Positions 7,710-17,146 are shown, counted from the first letter of the stretch. The stretch: 47,605 nt of DNA from DASWDH01 sp035318505 (GCA_035318505.1 DATHEQ010000239.1:1-47605), one strand, 5' to 3'. Program-made: numbers and translations. Notes: a model not told the origin generated them from the sequence alone.

Positions 7710-9870
7710 TGGTGGGGGGTTTGAACGCGCAGACGCCGCCGATGCAGCGGAGAGGCGGCGTCTTCGCGCAGCAATCAGCGTCACTGCCACACTTGTCCTC
7801 CACCTCGGAGCACGGCGGAGGCGTGCGACTGCATTGGCCGTTCACGCAGAACCCGCCGCAACAGTCGATGCCGCTCGTGCACGCGGCGCCATCGCTCTCG
7901 CAGGGCGTGAGCGTCGCGAAGGCACGGATGTTTCCCGACGCGAGCTCTTGTCCGGGGAGATAGAACGCGGGGTAACTGGGGTCGCCCGTCAAAGGATCGG
8001 GGAGCGTGGGACCATCCGACTCGATGTTGAGGGCGGCCACCCAGAGCTTCTTGGTCACGGCATCGTTTTCTGCCTGCACCATCACGTTGCCGTACGTCCT
8101 GCGGCTCGTGAAAAACACCCAGAAGTAGCCACCCGCAGCGATGGGACTGACCGTGGGGTAAAAATTGAGGTTCTGATCGCGCATGGGCAGCGCTTTGGCG
8201 TTGGCGCGGTCGAGCGGGCGCGCAGGACGCTGGCGCAGATCGACGATGAAGAGATTACTGTGGTTCACGAGCAGGCCGGTGGGTGGGTCCTGGATGGTCG
8301 CGTAGTCGGAGCCGTCGCCAAGCGCGAATATCACCTGCAGACCGTCGGGCGTGAAGAAGGGCCAACCGGGATAAAGCATCGGATCGTTGAAGATCTCGAT
8401 CCGATTCGAGAACGTATTGGTGGCATTGTCGAAGTCCATGACGGACAGGGAGTGCCCCAAACCATTGTCGTGATCGTTGAAAACGATCTTCTTCCCGTCG
8501 GGAGAGAACGCCGGCATCTTGGCAAAACGCACGAGCCCGGTGGCGGTGATCGCAGCACCGCTGCGCGTATCGAAGAGCTTGGCGTCGCGCGGACCGAGCA
8601 TCGCCGGGTTATTGAGTGGAGCGAATGGAAAGAGCGCCGGGAATCCACCGGCCTCCGCCGGCTGGGCTGCGGTCAAAAGCTTCGAGCCGTCCGGATAGAC
8701 CGCCCCGAAGCCCCAGTCTTCGTCCCCAATCGTGCTCGTGGCGAGCGGCGGCGGATCGGGATTGGGGTTGGCTGCCACGTCGAACGAGTTGCTCGAGTAA
8801 GGCCCACCCGGATACTGATGGCGCTGCGCCACGAGCATCTGACCGTTGGCGGAAAGCGAGTGGCACGAATAGCAGGGGCCGAGCGGCACCACGCCTCCCG
8901 CGACCGTCTTCACGACTTCGGGCTCGCGGGCGAGCGGCAAAATGCGCATCACCGCGCCGTTGTTGGGCAGCGTCTTGGCGGAGTTGTAGGTGTTGTAATA
9001 GACGGCGCTCTTCAGTTGTCCGCGGGCGAACACCCAGCGCTCGGAGATGGGGCCCGTCACGACGTTGCCGCTGATCGTCGTCAGATCGACCATGGTCGGA
9101 TCGCCCGAGCCGAGGCTCTCCTCGGCGGCGGCGTCCCAAGCGTCTTTGGGCAATTCCAATTGTGCGCCCGGGATAGGCCCGAAGATCTCTTTGTAATCGA
9201 AGGTCTTCGACGAGATGTGCACATAGACGCCCTCGATAGGACCGGGCGCCGGCTTCCACTGAAGAAGAGGCGGCAAGATCCCGCCGGGGAAGACCGTTCG
9301 ATCGTACGGGTAAAGGAACGCCATACCGCTCGTGTTGGGGCCGCCGCCGGTGATTTTGACGCCCGTGGCGGGCGGCAATGTGCCCGTCGTGCGGTCGATG
9401 ACCCTGGGAGGCAAGCCCGCGTCGGGGTTGCCGGTTCCGCCGCTGCCTGCGGCGCCACCGGTTCCACCGGTAGGTCCACTTCCGGCCATGCCGCCCGCGC
9501 CCGCAGCACCGCTGCTCGCGCCGCTCCCACCGTTGCCGCCGGCACCGCTGGTGGCGCCGCTGCCGCCCGCGCCGCTGGTCGCACCGTTCCCACCGTTGCC
9601 GCCGGTTTCGTTGCCGCCGGTTCCGTTGCCGCCGGTTCCGTTGCCGCCGGTTCCGCTACCGCCGGTTGCGCTGCCGCCGGTTCCGCTGCCGCCGTTGCCT
9701 CCACCTCCGCTACCGCCCGTCATGCCCGTCGCGGTGCCGCCCGAGCCGGTGCTCGTGGTGGAGCCGGCGTCGGCGCCTTTCGGCCGCGAGCCTACTTGAT
9801 CGCCAGAGCACGCCATCCCAATGAGCATCGATGCGACGGGCAGAAACGACGACGACAGCGTGATCTTCAT
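7705..9870 (-). CDS. Beta-propeller lipoprotein with CxxCH motif and Cys-rich tail
   Basis: The ATG at 9870 gives 721 residues: a signal peptide ending in a lipobox (IGMAC), a linker of about 130 residues dominated by GTGGN repeats, then a TolB/PD40-like propeller with repeated motifs (AFSPDGKKIVFND, FFTPDGLQVIFALGDGS). It carries one CYSCHS segment, a canonical heme-attachment motif, just before QMLVAQRHQ. The C-terminus has two tandem disulfide-rich segments (SGIDCCGGFCVNGQC and SDADCCAKTPPLRC). It lies 57 bp downstream of the copper monooxygenase gene on the same strand, so the two are probably one operon acting in the same extracytoplasmic redox or degradation process. Whether heme is bound is inference. 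Confidence 0.8.
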   Translation of the reverse strand: MKITLSSSFLPVASMLIGMACSGDQVGSRPKGADAGSTTSTGSGGTATGMTGGSGGGGNGGSGTGGSATGGSGTGGNGTGGNGTGGNETGGNGGNGATSGAGGSGATSGAGGNGGSGASSGAAGAGGMAGSGPTGGTGGAAGSGGTGNPDAGLPPRVIDRTTGTLPPATGVKITGGGPNTSGMAFLYPYDRTVFPGGILPPLLQWKPAPGPIEGVYVHISSKTFDYKEIFGPIPGAQLELPKDAWDAAAEESLGSGDPTMVDLTTISGNVVTGPISERWVFARGQLKSAVYYNTYNSAKTLPNNGAVMRILPLAREPEVVKTVAGGVVPLGPCYSCHSLSANGQMLVAQRHQYPGGPYSSNSFDVAANPNPDPPPLATSTIGDEDWGFGAVYPDGSKLLTAAQPAEAGGFPALFPFAPLNNPAMLGPRDAKLFDTRSGAAITATGLVRFAKMPAFSPDGKKIVFNDHDNGLGHSLSVMDFDNATNTFSNRIEIFNDPMLYPGWPFFTPDGLQVIFALGDGSDYATIQDPPTGLLVNHSNLFIVDLRQRPARPLDRANAKALPMRDQNLNFYPTVSPIAAGGYFWVFFTSRRTYGNVMVQAENDAVTKKLWVAALNIESDGPTLPDPLTGDPSYPAFYLPGQELASGNIRAFATLTPCESDGAACTSGIDCCGGFCVNGQCSRTPPPCSEVEDKCGSDADCCAKTPPLRCIGGVCAFKPPTR
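9596..9690. repeat. 15-bp tandem repeat inside the propeller lipoprotein linker
   Basis: About six to seven near-identical 15-bp units (TTGCCGCCGGTTCCG and close variants on the plus strand) encode GTGGN pentapeptides on the minus strand. Several adjacent units are exactly identical, so copy number probably varies between strains by replication slippage while keeping the frame. Confidence 0.75.
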
Positions 9871-9927
9871 TGCGTCTCCATCCACATCACGTGCATCGAC
9901 CGCGGCCGCGCAGCGCTCGGTGAGGTC

Positions 9928-11586
9928 TCAGTTGTCAGTGCACAAGTTGGCGGCTCCGCTCGTTATTACGCCGCCCAAGGGCGGGTGATCGAGCGCGTGC
10001 GCCGGGTACGCGTAGAGAAAGTCGTAACACATCTCTTGCGTCGTACTCGGCCCGAAGCTCACCCCCGCCGTGGTCGTGTTGTCGTAATAGCAAGTGGTGA
10101 AGAGCGAGTCGCCCGCATTCACAGTGAAGTCGACCGGATAGGCAACTTGGTTCGCGAAGTTGAAGGGCTTGTCGATGAGAAGGTCCTGCCCGCCCATGGC
10201 GCGATTGATCACCGTCGCCATCCGCACACCGGTCTTGTGCATATGAGGCCACGAGCTGAAGATGTGAATGGGGTCGGTGGCCCCAAGTCCCGTGCGCAGC
10301 GGGATGCAGTTTCCGCTCGCGTTCCCAGTCGCACGCGCTGGAACGTTGATCTTCTCGGTTCCCGCCCAGGTGATCGACGCCGTGTTGCGACGGAATTTCG
10401 AAGTAGCACAGACGCGAACGCCGCTGCGATCCTGAAACATTTTGCCAGCGGGATTGTTGTAATGCACCTCGAGCACGTACGAACCGGTGGCGGGGGCGAG
10501 CTCGAGCCCCACATCGGGCGGCAGTTGCAGACCATTGTTGCCCGGCGCCCAACCGGTGATGAGCGCCTGCCCCGGATGCTGGCCGGTGCAATAGGAATAC
10601 GACCCGTCCTGCGCGCCGAGCGGGCTTTGGTAAAAAAGCCAGTGATGCAGCATTTCCGAGTTGTCGATAATGGTCGAAAACTGCAGGCCCTGCATGGGCT
10701 TCGCCCATGGCGAGCTGAAATTGAAGCACGCGTAGAACTCAGCGCCGGGCAAGAAGATGAGGTTCGTATCGAAAGGAGAGTGATCTCCGGGCGTCTGCGC
10801 GCCGTGCGCGCGAAACTCGATGCACTCCGTTCCGTCGTCGGTGGGTGCGTCGGGCAGCCCCGCATCTTGGCTGGTTCCGGCGTCCGGCGGCCGCGGCACG
10901 ATGGGACAGTTCTCGCCAGCGGGGGCGCCGTCGGCGAACCACGCGTCGAGCGTGCTCATCTCGCTTGCGGTGAGCACGTCGTTTTGCGGCATGCGCCCGG
11001 TGCCCGTGCGATGGATGCGATCTTGCGACGCCTGGTAAACTTTGCGCGTCGGATCGAGCGCGGGTCGCTGAAAATCCTGCCAGCTCACGAGCGGCATGGG
11101 AGCGCCAAAGGTCGTCGGGGAGGTGTGACAGGTGTTCGTGCACTTTGCGTCGACGACGATCTTCGCGCGACACGCAAGATCGGACGTTCCGGTCCCGGCG
11201 TCAGGGCGTACCCCGCCTGCGCCAGCACTACCGTCGCCCGCACCGGCGCCACCACCCGCACCGGCACCACCCTTTCCGGGATCACCAGTGCCGGGACCTC
11301 CGCCCGTTCCGACGCCACCGCCGGCACCGGAAACACCACCGGTCGCGGGACCTCCGCCGGTCGCAGAAGCACCGCCCGTCGCGGAACCACCGGTGCCGGG
11401 GCCGCCGCTCGTACCGGGATCACCGCCACTCCCAGGATTGCCGCCTGTCGCGGGAGCGCCGCCCGCACCGTCGTGCGCCGGGCGAACGCCGGGGTAATCG
11501 CTAACCGAGCAAGCCTGCAGCGCAGCGAGCAGGACGCCGAACGGAAAAACGTTTCGCCTCGATGCGGCCGGCATTCGTTCGATCAT
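9928..11586 (-). CDS. Type II copper (PHM-like) monooxygenase with N-terminal cytochrome c-like domain
   Basis: The frame is open from 11643. The ATG at 11586, with GGAGG about 14 nt upstream, gives a 552-residue lipoprotein (ALQAC lipobox). After a Gly-rich linker comes a small cytochrome c-like domain with CTNTCH, a CX3CH variant of the heme motif, and a possible Met ligand in GRMPQND. The C-terminal half has the full copper set of peptidylglycine/dopamine-type monooxygenases: MLHHWLF, LEVHYNNP, WPHMHKTG and TTQEMCYDF, giving the H-H, H, HxH and M ligands in the expected order. The family hydroxylates carbon centres using O2 and two copper sites. The fused cytochrome domain could supply electrons; the substrate is unknown. 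It heads an operon with the propeller lipoprotein. Confidence 0.85.
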   Translation of the reverse strand: MIERMPAASRRNVFPFGVLLAALQACSVSDYPGVRPAHDGAGGAPATGGNPGSGGDPGTSGGPGTGGSATGGASATGGGPATGGVSGAGGGVGTGGGPGTGDPGKGGAGAGGGAGAGDGSAGAGGVRPDAGTGTSDLACRAKIVVDAKCTNTCHTSPTTFGAPMPLVSWQDFQRPALDPTRKVYQASQDRIHRTGTGRMPQNDVLTASEMSTLDAWFADGAPAGENCPIVPRPPDAGTSQDAGLPDAPTDDGTECIEFRAHGAQTPGDHSPFDTNLIFLPGAEFYACFNFSSPWAKPMQGLQFSTIIDNSEMLHHWLFYQSPLGAQDGSYSYCTGQHPGQALITGWAPGNNGLQLPPDVGLELAPATGSYVLEVHYNNPAGKMFQDRSGVRVCATSKFRRNTASITWAGTEKINVPARATGNASGNCIPLRTGLGATDPIHIFSSWPHMHKTGVRMATVINRAMGGQDLLIDKPFNFANQVAYPVDFTVNAGDSLFTTCYYDNTTTAGVSFGPSTTQEMCYDFLYAYPAHALDHPPLGGVITSGAANLCTDN

Positions 11587-11949
11587 CGCTTTCTGCGGCC
11601 TCCGGAGACTGCCGTGCCGCGCGGATCCAAACGCTGACGACATCGGTCAGCCATCTCGTCATCGCTGCTTGGTTGGACCAAGCACCTGGTTGGACCAGTA
11701 GCAGACGCCCTGGCGCGCAGCAAGGGCAAAAGGCCTAACTCGGAGCCTCCACTGCATCACATTGCCTGTCGGCACGCCAGTCTCGCACCCTGTCGATGCG
11801 CTTGGAGATCCCGAACACCTCTTTATGGCGCTGACGATTCCGGGAGCCATCGACTTCGACACCTTGGTCGTGATGACGTCGGAGCCGCCACGTTTTCGCC
11901 GCGCGCCGGTCGAGACCCGTCGCGGTAAGTTTGCGCTAGGCTGCCGGCC
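11587..11949. other. Divergent intergenic region
   Basis: This 363-bp gap separates the minus-strand copper monooxygenase operon from the plus-strand Hsp70 operon. Apart from the tandem dyads at 11666-11698 nothing distinct was seen. Short open frames on both strands have no family features and are not called. Confidence 0.5.
11666..11698. promoter_or_regulatory. Two tandem GntR/FadR-type operator-like dyads
   Basis: The first dyad is TGCTTGGT-TGG-ACCAAGCA (11666-11684) with perfect 8-bp arms. The second is CTGGT-TGG-ACCAG (11686-11698) with 5-bp arms. Their centres are 17 bp apart and both share the core GGTTGGACCA. The pattern TTGGTnnnACCAA matches the known operator style of FadR/PdhR-subfamily GntR regulators. 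The site lies 80-112 bp upstream of the monooxygenase ATG at 11586 and about 250 bp upstream of the DUF2760 gene. No GntR gene is in the window. Confidence 0.5.
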
Positions 11950-12495
11950 GTGTCGCGCCCTCTAGATTCCCCCGACCCGCTCGCGCTCGCAACACGCCTC
12001 TGGTTCGCGTGGGTCTGTCTATTTCGCGTGTTGTTCGACCCGTCTTTCGCACGCCGCATGTGGGCCGTGCGCGATGAGCCCACGCCGCCGGACGCACACG
12101 ACAACGGCGACCGCGGCGAAAAGGTGGAAGCCATGCAGCTGCTCGCGCTGCTGCAGCGAGACGGGCGCTTGGTGGATTTTCTCGAGCAGGATGTGACCAC
12201 GTTCACCGACGAAGACGTGGGAGCCGCGGCCCGTATCGTCCACGAAGGGTGCCGCAAGATCTTGCATCGAGTCACGTCCGTTTCGCCCCTCCGATCGGAA
12301 AGCGAAGGGAGCAAAGTCGTCGTCGAGGCGGGATTCGCCCCGGCAGAGGTGCTGCTGGTAGGGAACGTGCAAGGTGCGGCGCCTTACCGCGGCACGTTGC
12401 GTCACCGCGGTTGGCGAGTTGCCGAGCTGAGTTTGCCGGAGACGGTGGCGGGTCACGACCCTCATGTCCTCGCTCCGGCGGAGGTTGAATTATGA
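11950..12495 (+). CDS. DUF2760 protein, first gene of Hsp70 operon
   Basis: The GTG at 11950 gives 181 residues. The N-terminal third is partly hydrophobic (LWFAWVCLFRVLFDPSFARRM). It is followed by MQLLALLQRDGRLVDFLEQDV, TDEDVGAAARIVHEGCRKIL and a C-terminal beta-rich part with APYRGTLRHRGWRV. These segments match the DUF2760 family, which is recurrently encoded next to DnaK-like genes. Its biochemical role is unknown; a co-chaperone or recruiter for the following Hsp70 homologues is a reasonable inference from context. The stop overlaps the next start as ATGA (12492-12495), implying coupled translation. Confidence 0.87.
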   Translation: MSRPLDSPDPLALATRLWFAWVCLFRVLFDPSFARRMWAVRDEPTPPDAHDNGDRGEKVEAMQLLALLQRDGRLVDFLEQDVTTFTDEDVGAAARIVHEGCRKILHRVTSVSPLRSESEGSKVVVEAGFAPAEVLLVGNVQGAAPYRGTLRHRGWRVAELSLPETVAGHDPHVLAPAEVEL

Positions 12496-14339
12496 GCGCT
12501 CGCTACGTCGTGGGTATCGATCTCGGAACGACGCATTCCGTGCTTGCTTATGCGGAGATTGGGGTCGCCGCCAAACCGATCGTCCTCGCAATTTCTCAGC
12601 TCACGGCGAAAAGCGAAGTGTTCGATCACGAGCTACTGCCGTCGTTCGTCTACTTCGCTCACGAGAGCGAAGGGCGGCAGCCACTTTCTTGGGATCCCGA
12701 ACGCCGCGTCGTGGTGGGTGAATACGCTCGCCGTCGTGGTGCCGATGCGCCGGCCCGTGTCATCAGCAGCGCCAAAAGCTGGCTTTCGCACACCGGCGTC
12801 GATCGACGAGGCGGAATTTTGCCGCTCGGTGCGCCGGATGACATCGAGAAGATTTCTCCGGTCGAAGCATCTTGGAAGATTCTCGAGCATCTTAGTGAAG
12901 CATGGGACGCCAAAGTCGCCCACGGGGATCGCGCGCTGGCCCTCGCAGAGCAGGACATCGTGCTCACGGTTCCTGCCTCCTTCGATGCATCCGCGCGCGA
13001 GCTCACGGTCGAGGCGGCGCTGGCCGCTGGATTCGAGCACCTCACGCTGCTCGAAGAGCCGCAGGCCGCGGTCTACGCGTTCATCGATGCGGTGGGCGAA
13101 GGATGGCGCCGGCAAATTCGCGCTGGCGATGTACTCCTCGTCGTCGACATCGGCGGAGGCACCACGGATTTTTCGGCCATCGCGGCGGTTGAATCCGATG
13201 GCTCGCTCGAGCTCGAGCGGATCGCGGTTGGCGACCACATCTTGCTCGGCGGCGACAACATGGATTTGGCTCTGGCTCATGTCGTGCGCACCAAACTGAG
13301 CCAAGAGGGCAAGGACTTGGATCGCTGGCAGATGAGCGCTCTGACGCATGGAGGCCGCGCGGCCAAGGAGAAGCTCCTCGGAGAGGGCGCGCTCGCCGCG
13401 GTTCCCATCGCCATCGGCGCGCGCGGATCGCAGCTACTCGGCAGCACGCTGCGCACCGAGCTGACGCGCGAAGAAGTCGAGCGCGTGCTCGTGGACGGCT
13501 TTTTCCCGCGGGTGGCGGCGGATGCGCGGCCCGTGACGCGCGCTCGCGGTGCGCTGACACAGGTTGGACTGCCCTACGCGTCCGATCCGGCGATCACCAA
13601 GCATCTGGCTGCATTTCTCACCAAACAAGCAAGCGCGCTCGAAAAGGTGCGGCCCCATCAAGAGCCTGCTGGCGACACACGCGCACCAACGCTCCTGGCA
13701 CCGACGTCGTTGCTCTTCAACGGCGGGGTCATGAAGTCGCAGGTCTTGCGCGGCCGACTCTTATCGACCCTCGATGATTGGGTGACGGCGCAGGGAAGGA
13801 GCGCCGTCCGCGTGTTGGACGGTGCCGATCTCGATTTTGGGGTCGCCCGAGGCGCGGCCGCCTATGGGCTCGCACGTCGCGGCAAAGGGCTGCGCATCCG
13901 CGGTGGAACGGCGCGCGCTTACTACGTCGGAATCGAGAACCCCATGCCGGCCGTTCCCGGCGTCGATCCGCCGGTGACGGCGCTTTGCGTGGCCCCCTTC
14001 GGGATGGAGGAAGGGACCGAAGCGCGCCTACTGCCGCACGAGCTCGGCGTCGTCGTGGGAGAGCCGGTTCGATTTCGCTTTTTTGGATCGTCGGTCCGGC
14101 GTGATGACGAAGCCGGCACCGAGCTCGAATCGTGGAAAGAAGGAGAGCTCGACGAGCTTTCGCCCATCGAAGTCACCCTTCCTCCCGAGGGCCGCCGCGA
14201 CGGAGACGTGGTGCCGGTGCGTTTGCGCGCCACCGTGACGGCGGTGGGTACGCTCGAAGTGGAGGCCATTCCGACGCGACCGAGCACGCCCGACGAGCGC
14301 TGGCGCGTCGAGCTGAGCGTGCGTTCGCCGGACGGCTGA
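12492..14339 (+). CDS. Hsp70-family ATPase (DnaK-like), short C-terminus
   Basis: This 615-residue protein has the Hsp70/actin-fold nucleotide-binding motifs in order: IDLGTTHSVLAYAE at the N-terminus (phosphate 1), TVPASFDASARELTVEAA and LLEEPQAAVYAFI (connect region), VVDIGGGTTDFS (phosphate 2), GGDNMDLALAH, and LLFNGGVMKS (adenosine). The region after about residue 440 is a beta-type domain much shorter than the DnaK substrate-binding domain plus lid and lacks an EEVD-like tail. It is therefore a specialised Hsp70 rather than the housekeeping DnaK; no GrpE or DnaJ is nearby. It overlaps the DUF2760 gene by four bases and precedes the second Hsp70 by two bases. Confidence 0.93.
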   Translation: MSARYVVGIDLGTTHSVLAYAEIGVAAKPIVLAISQLTAKSEVFDHELLPSFVYFAHESEGRQPLSWDPERRVVVGEYARRRGADAPARVISSAKSWLSHTGVDRRGGILPLGAPDDIEKISPVEASWKILEHLSEAWDAKVAHGDRALALAEQDIVLTVPASFDASARELTVEAALAAGFEHLTLLEEPQAAVYAFIDAVGEGWRRQIRAGDVLLVVDIGGGTTDFSAIAAVESDGSLELERIAVGDHILLGGDNMDLALAHVVRTKLSQEGKDLDRWQMSALTHGGRAAKEKLLGEGALAAVPIAIGARGSQLLGSTLRTELTREEVERVLVDGFFPRVAADARPVTRARGALTQVGLPYASDPAITKHLAAFLTKQASALEKVRPHQEPAGDTRAPTLLAPTSLLFNGGVMKSQVLRGRLLSTLDDWVTAQGRSAVRVLDGADLDFGVARGAAAYGLARRGKGLRIRGGTARAYYVGIENPMPAVPGVDPPVTALCVAPFGMEEGTEARLLPHELGVVVGEPVRFRFFGSSVRRDDEAGTELESWKEGELDELSPIEVTLPPEGRRDGDVVPVRLRATVTAVGTLEVEAIPTRPSTPDERWRVELSVRSPDG

Positions 14340-14341
14340 TC

Positions 14342-17146
14342 GTGGCCGAAGAAGCGCGCTACGTGGTGGGAATCGATCTCGGCACGACGCACACCGTCGT
14401 GGCCTCGGCGACGCTGTCGGGTGACGACGCGCCGTCCATCTTCCCCATCGCGCAATGGGTAAGCCGCTCGGAGCGGCAAGCGTCACCTCTCCTCGCCTCG
14501 ACGCTCTATGCGCCCCTCGCCGGGGAATTGGCCGAAGCGCGATGGAACACAGGCGGCTTCATCGTCGGCGAATACGCCGCGCGACGAGGCGTGGAAGTGG
14601 AAGGGCGCGTCGTTCATTCGGCGAAAAGCTGGCTCTCCCACACCGCGGTTGATCGCACGGCGGCTATCTTGCCGTGGGGCACTTCCGGTGACACCGTCGA
14701 TTTTCGGCCCATCTCTCCCGTCGATGCAAGCGCGCGCGTGCTCGGCCACGTGCGCGAGATCTGGAACGAGAGCCATCCCGAGGCGCCGCTCGAACACCAA
14801 CGTATCGTGCTGACGGTGCCGGCATCGTTCGACGAGACGGCTCGCGAGTTGACCGTCCGCGCAGCGCAATCGGCTGGCCTCGAGGTGCGACTGCTCGAAG
14901 AGCCGCAAGCGGCTTTTTATGCATGGCTCGCAGCCGAGCCGGAAGATCGGCTGCGCCAGCTCATTGCCTCGCACGGGGGACAGCTCGATGCCGTCGTCTG
15001 CGACGTGGGCGGCGGAACGACCGATTTGTCGCTCTTGCGGTTGTCGATGGGAGCAGCTGGAGAACCTTCCATCGAGCGCGTCGCCGTGGGGCGGCACCTG
15101 CTGCTCGGCGGCGACAACATGGACCTCGCGCTAGCGCATGCCTGCGAGCCGTCGCTGCTCGGGGGCCAAGGTGATACTCGGCTCGATGCGCACCGCTTTG
15201 GTCAGCTCACCCTGGCCTGCCGCGCGGCGAAGGAGCGACTTCTCGGCCAAGATCCGCCCGCCGAAGTGCCGGTCGTGATCGCTGCTCAAGGGGCCAAGCT
15301 GGTGGGGTCCACCTTGCGCGCGACGCTTACCGTAGAAGAGGTGCGGCGCATCGTCTTGCAGGGCTTTTTCCCGCAAACGGAGCGGCGCGTCGCGAAAGCC
15401 GACAAGCCGCGATCGGGGCTAGTCGCGTTTGGGCTTCCTTACGAGCGCGATGTCGCCATCACGCGACACCTGGCGAGATTCTGCGAGCGGCATCTCGAAA
15501 CGCAGCGCGGCCCTCGCGCCGTGCTCTTGAATGGCGGAGTGTTTCTCGCCGAGGCGATAGCGGGAAAGGTCCTCGACGTCGTACAAGGCTGGAACGACGG
15601 GCCCATCGTTCGTCTGTCCAATGCCGTCCCGGAGCTCGCCGTCGCGCTCGGTGCCGTTGCTCACGGGCGCGCCGCTCTCGGCCGCGGGCGCCGCATTCGA
15701 GGCGGGCTCGGGCGCGGCTACTACGTTGCCGTGCGAGGCTCGGAGAAGAGCCGCTCGCTCGTGTGCGTCGTACCGCGCGGCGCGGAGCCAGGGGAAGTGC
15801 ATGTCGCGGATCGTCAACCGCTCGCGCTCGTCGTCGGCGCGCCGGTCCGTTTCGAGCTCTTCGCCGCCGAGCGCACCTTTGGGCACCGCGCCGGCGACGT
15901 CGTCACGTACGATGAGGAGCAGTTCGAAGCCCTGCCGCCTCTCGCCGCAACCTTCAGCGGAGCGCGCAGCGAGCCGCCCGCGCGGACCCGTGCTCCCGAG
16001 GCCGAGCGCGCCGCCACCGAAACCGAAGTCGTGCTCGAAGGGGAGCTCTCAGAAGTCGGCACGTTGAACTTATCGTGTGTCGCGGTCGAGCCGGGCCCCG
16101 GCGGGCAGCGCGACCGTTTCCGGCTCGCGTTTCAGATTCGTCCGACCGGCGAGCCGGTGCGCGCGCTGCCCTCGAGCCCTCCTTCCGGACGCACGAGTTC
16201 GCGGCTCATGGATGAAGCGGGCCGCGCCGTCGAACGGATTTTCGGCAAAGGGAAAGTCGAAGTCTCCCCGCGCGAAGTCAAAGATCTCCAGCGCGATCTC
16301 GAACGTCTGCTCGGCGATCGCAGTCAGTGGTCGACGGCCGTCAACCGCGCTCTTTTCGACGTGCTCTTGCCGCAAGGCCGTGGGCGCCGGCGCAGTGCTG
16401 ACCACGAGCGCGTCTTCTGGCAACTCGCCGGATTCTGCCTTCGTCCCGGCTTCGGGGATCCCGGCGACGCTACGCGGGTCGCCAGTTTCGCCGCGCTCAT
16501 TCCGGAGACGCTCGCGTTCGGCGCGGAAACGCGTAGCTGGCAAGCCTTTTGGATCGCGTGGCGGCGCGTCGCGGCCGGTCTCACCGACATGGTACAAGAG
16601 GCGCTTCGCGACGCGACGGACCCGTTCTTGGCTCCGTCATCACTACGCAAAAAGCGCCCCAAGTCGGTTCGACCGGAGGCAATTGACGAGATGCTGGAAA
16701 TGGCTGCGGCGCTCGAGCGCGTGACCCCGCCGCGACGCGCCGAACTCGGCGAGTGGATCGTCGAGAAAACGTGGACCGACCGCGACCCGCGCTTGTGGAC
16801 GGCGATCGGAAGGGTTGGCGCACGCGTGCCGACGTACGCTAGTGCGCACTACGTCGTTCCCCCGCACGTTGCGGAGCATTGGCTCGATCACCTGCTGCGC
16901 GAGAAATGGGAAACGCTGTCCTCCGCCCCCGCCGCGGCACTCAGCCTCGCGAGAATGACCGGGGACCGCGCGCGCGACGTGCGCGAATCCGTGCGGCGCG
17001 ACGTCGAACGCCGGCTCGAACGGGTGGGGGCCCGACCGGAGTGGATCACCGCGGTGCGCGAGGTCGTGCCGCTCGCCGAACAGGAGCGAGCCGCTGCGTT
17101 CGGCGAAGGATTGCCGGTCGGCCTGCGGCTCATCGAGATCGCGTGA
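14342..17146 (+). CDS. Hsp70-family ATPase with long C-terminal extension (DUF3731-like)
   Basis: The GTG at 14342, two bases after the previous stop, gives 934 residues beginning VAEEARYVVGIDLGTTHTVV. The nucleotide-binding motifs are conserved: IDLGTTHTVVASA, TVPASFDETARELTV, LLEEPQAAFYAWL, VCDVGGGTTDLSLL, GGDNMDLALAHAC and LLNGGVFLAEAI. After a beta-rich substrate-type domain (about residues 440-610), the last 300 residues are helical and charged, with segments such as RAVERIFGKGKVEVSPREVK and VFWQLAGFCLRPGFGDPGD. These fit the DUF3731 region seen only on some Hsp70 homologues. This is the large partner of the shorter Hsp70 just upstream. An upstream in-frame extension to 14132 lies inside the previous gene and is rejected. 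Confidence 0.92.
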   Translation: MAEEARYVVGIDLGTTHTVVASATLSGDDAPSIFPIAQWVSRSERQASPLLASTLYAPLAGELAEARWNTGGFIVGEYAARRGVEVEGRVVHSAKSWLSHTAVDRTAAILPWGTSGDTVDFRPISPVDASARVLGHVREIWNESHPEAPLEHQRIVLTVPASFDETARELTVRAAQSAGLEVRLLEEPQAAFYAWLAAEPEDRLRQLIASHGGQLDAVVCDVGGGTTDLSLLRLSMGAAGEPSIERVAVGRHLLLGGDNMDLALAHACEPSLLGGQGDTRLDAHRFGQLTLACRAAKERLLGQDPPAEVPVVIAAQGAKLVGSTLRATLTVEEVRRIVLQGFFPQTERRVAKADKPRSGLVAFGLPYERDVAITRHLARFCERHLETQRGPRAVLLNGGVFLAEAIAGKVLDVVQGWNDGPIVRLSNAVPELAVALGAVAHGRAALGRGRRIRGGLGRGYYVAVRGSEKSRSLVCVVPRGAEPGEVHVADRQPLALVVGAPVRFELFAAERTFGHRAGDVVTYDEEQFEALPPLAATFSGARSEPPARTRAPEAERAATETEVVLEGELSEVGTLNLSCVAVEPGPGGQRDRFRLAFQIRPTGEPVRALPSSPPSGRTSSRLMDEAGRAVERIFGKGKVEVSPREVKDLQRDLERLLGDRSQWSTAVNRALFDVLLPQGRGRRRSADHERVFWQLAGFCLRPGFGDPGDATRVASFAALIPETLAFGAETRSWQAFWIAWRRVAAGLTDMVQEALRDATDPFLAPSSLRKKRPKSVRPEAIDEMLEMAAALERVTPPRRAELGEWIVEKTWTDRDPRLWTAIGRVGARVPTYASAHYVVPPHVAEHWLDHLLREKWETLSSAPAAALSLARMTGDRARDVRESVRRDVERRLERVGARPEWITAVREVVPLAEQERAAAFGEGLPVGLRLIEIA

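Noticed and set aside
7834..11637. A 1267-codon open frame on the plus strand.
   Set aside because: It runs antisense through two well-supported lipoprotein genes and exists because of high G+C content and repetitive Gly/Ala linkers; its translation has no domain features.
11762..11965. A 67-codon plus-strand frame before the DUF2760 gene.
   Set aside because: There is no ribosome site or recognisable sequence, and it overlaps the DUF2760 start.
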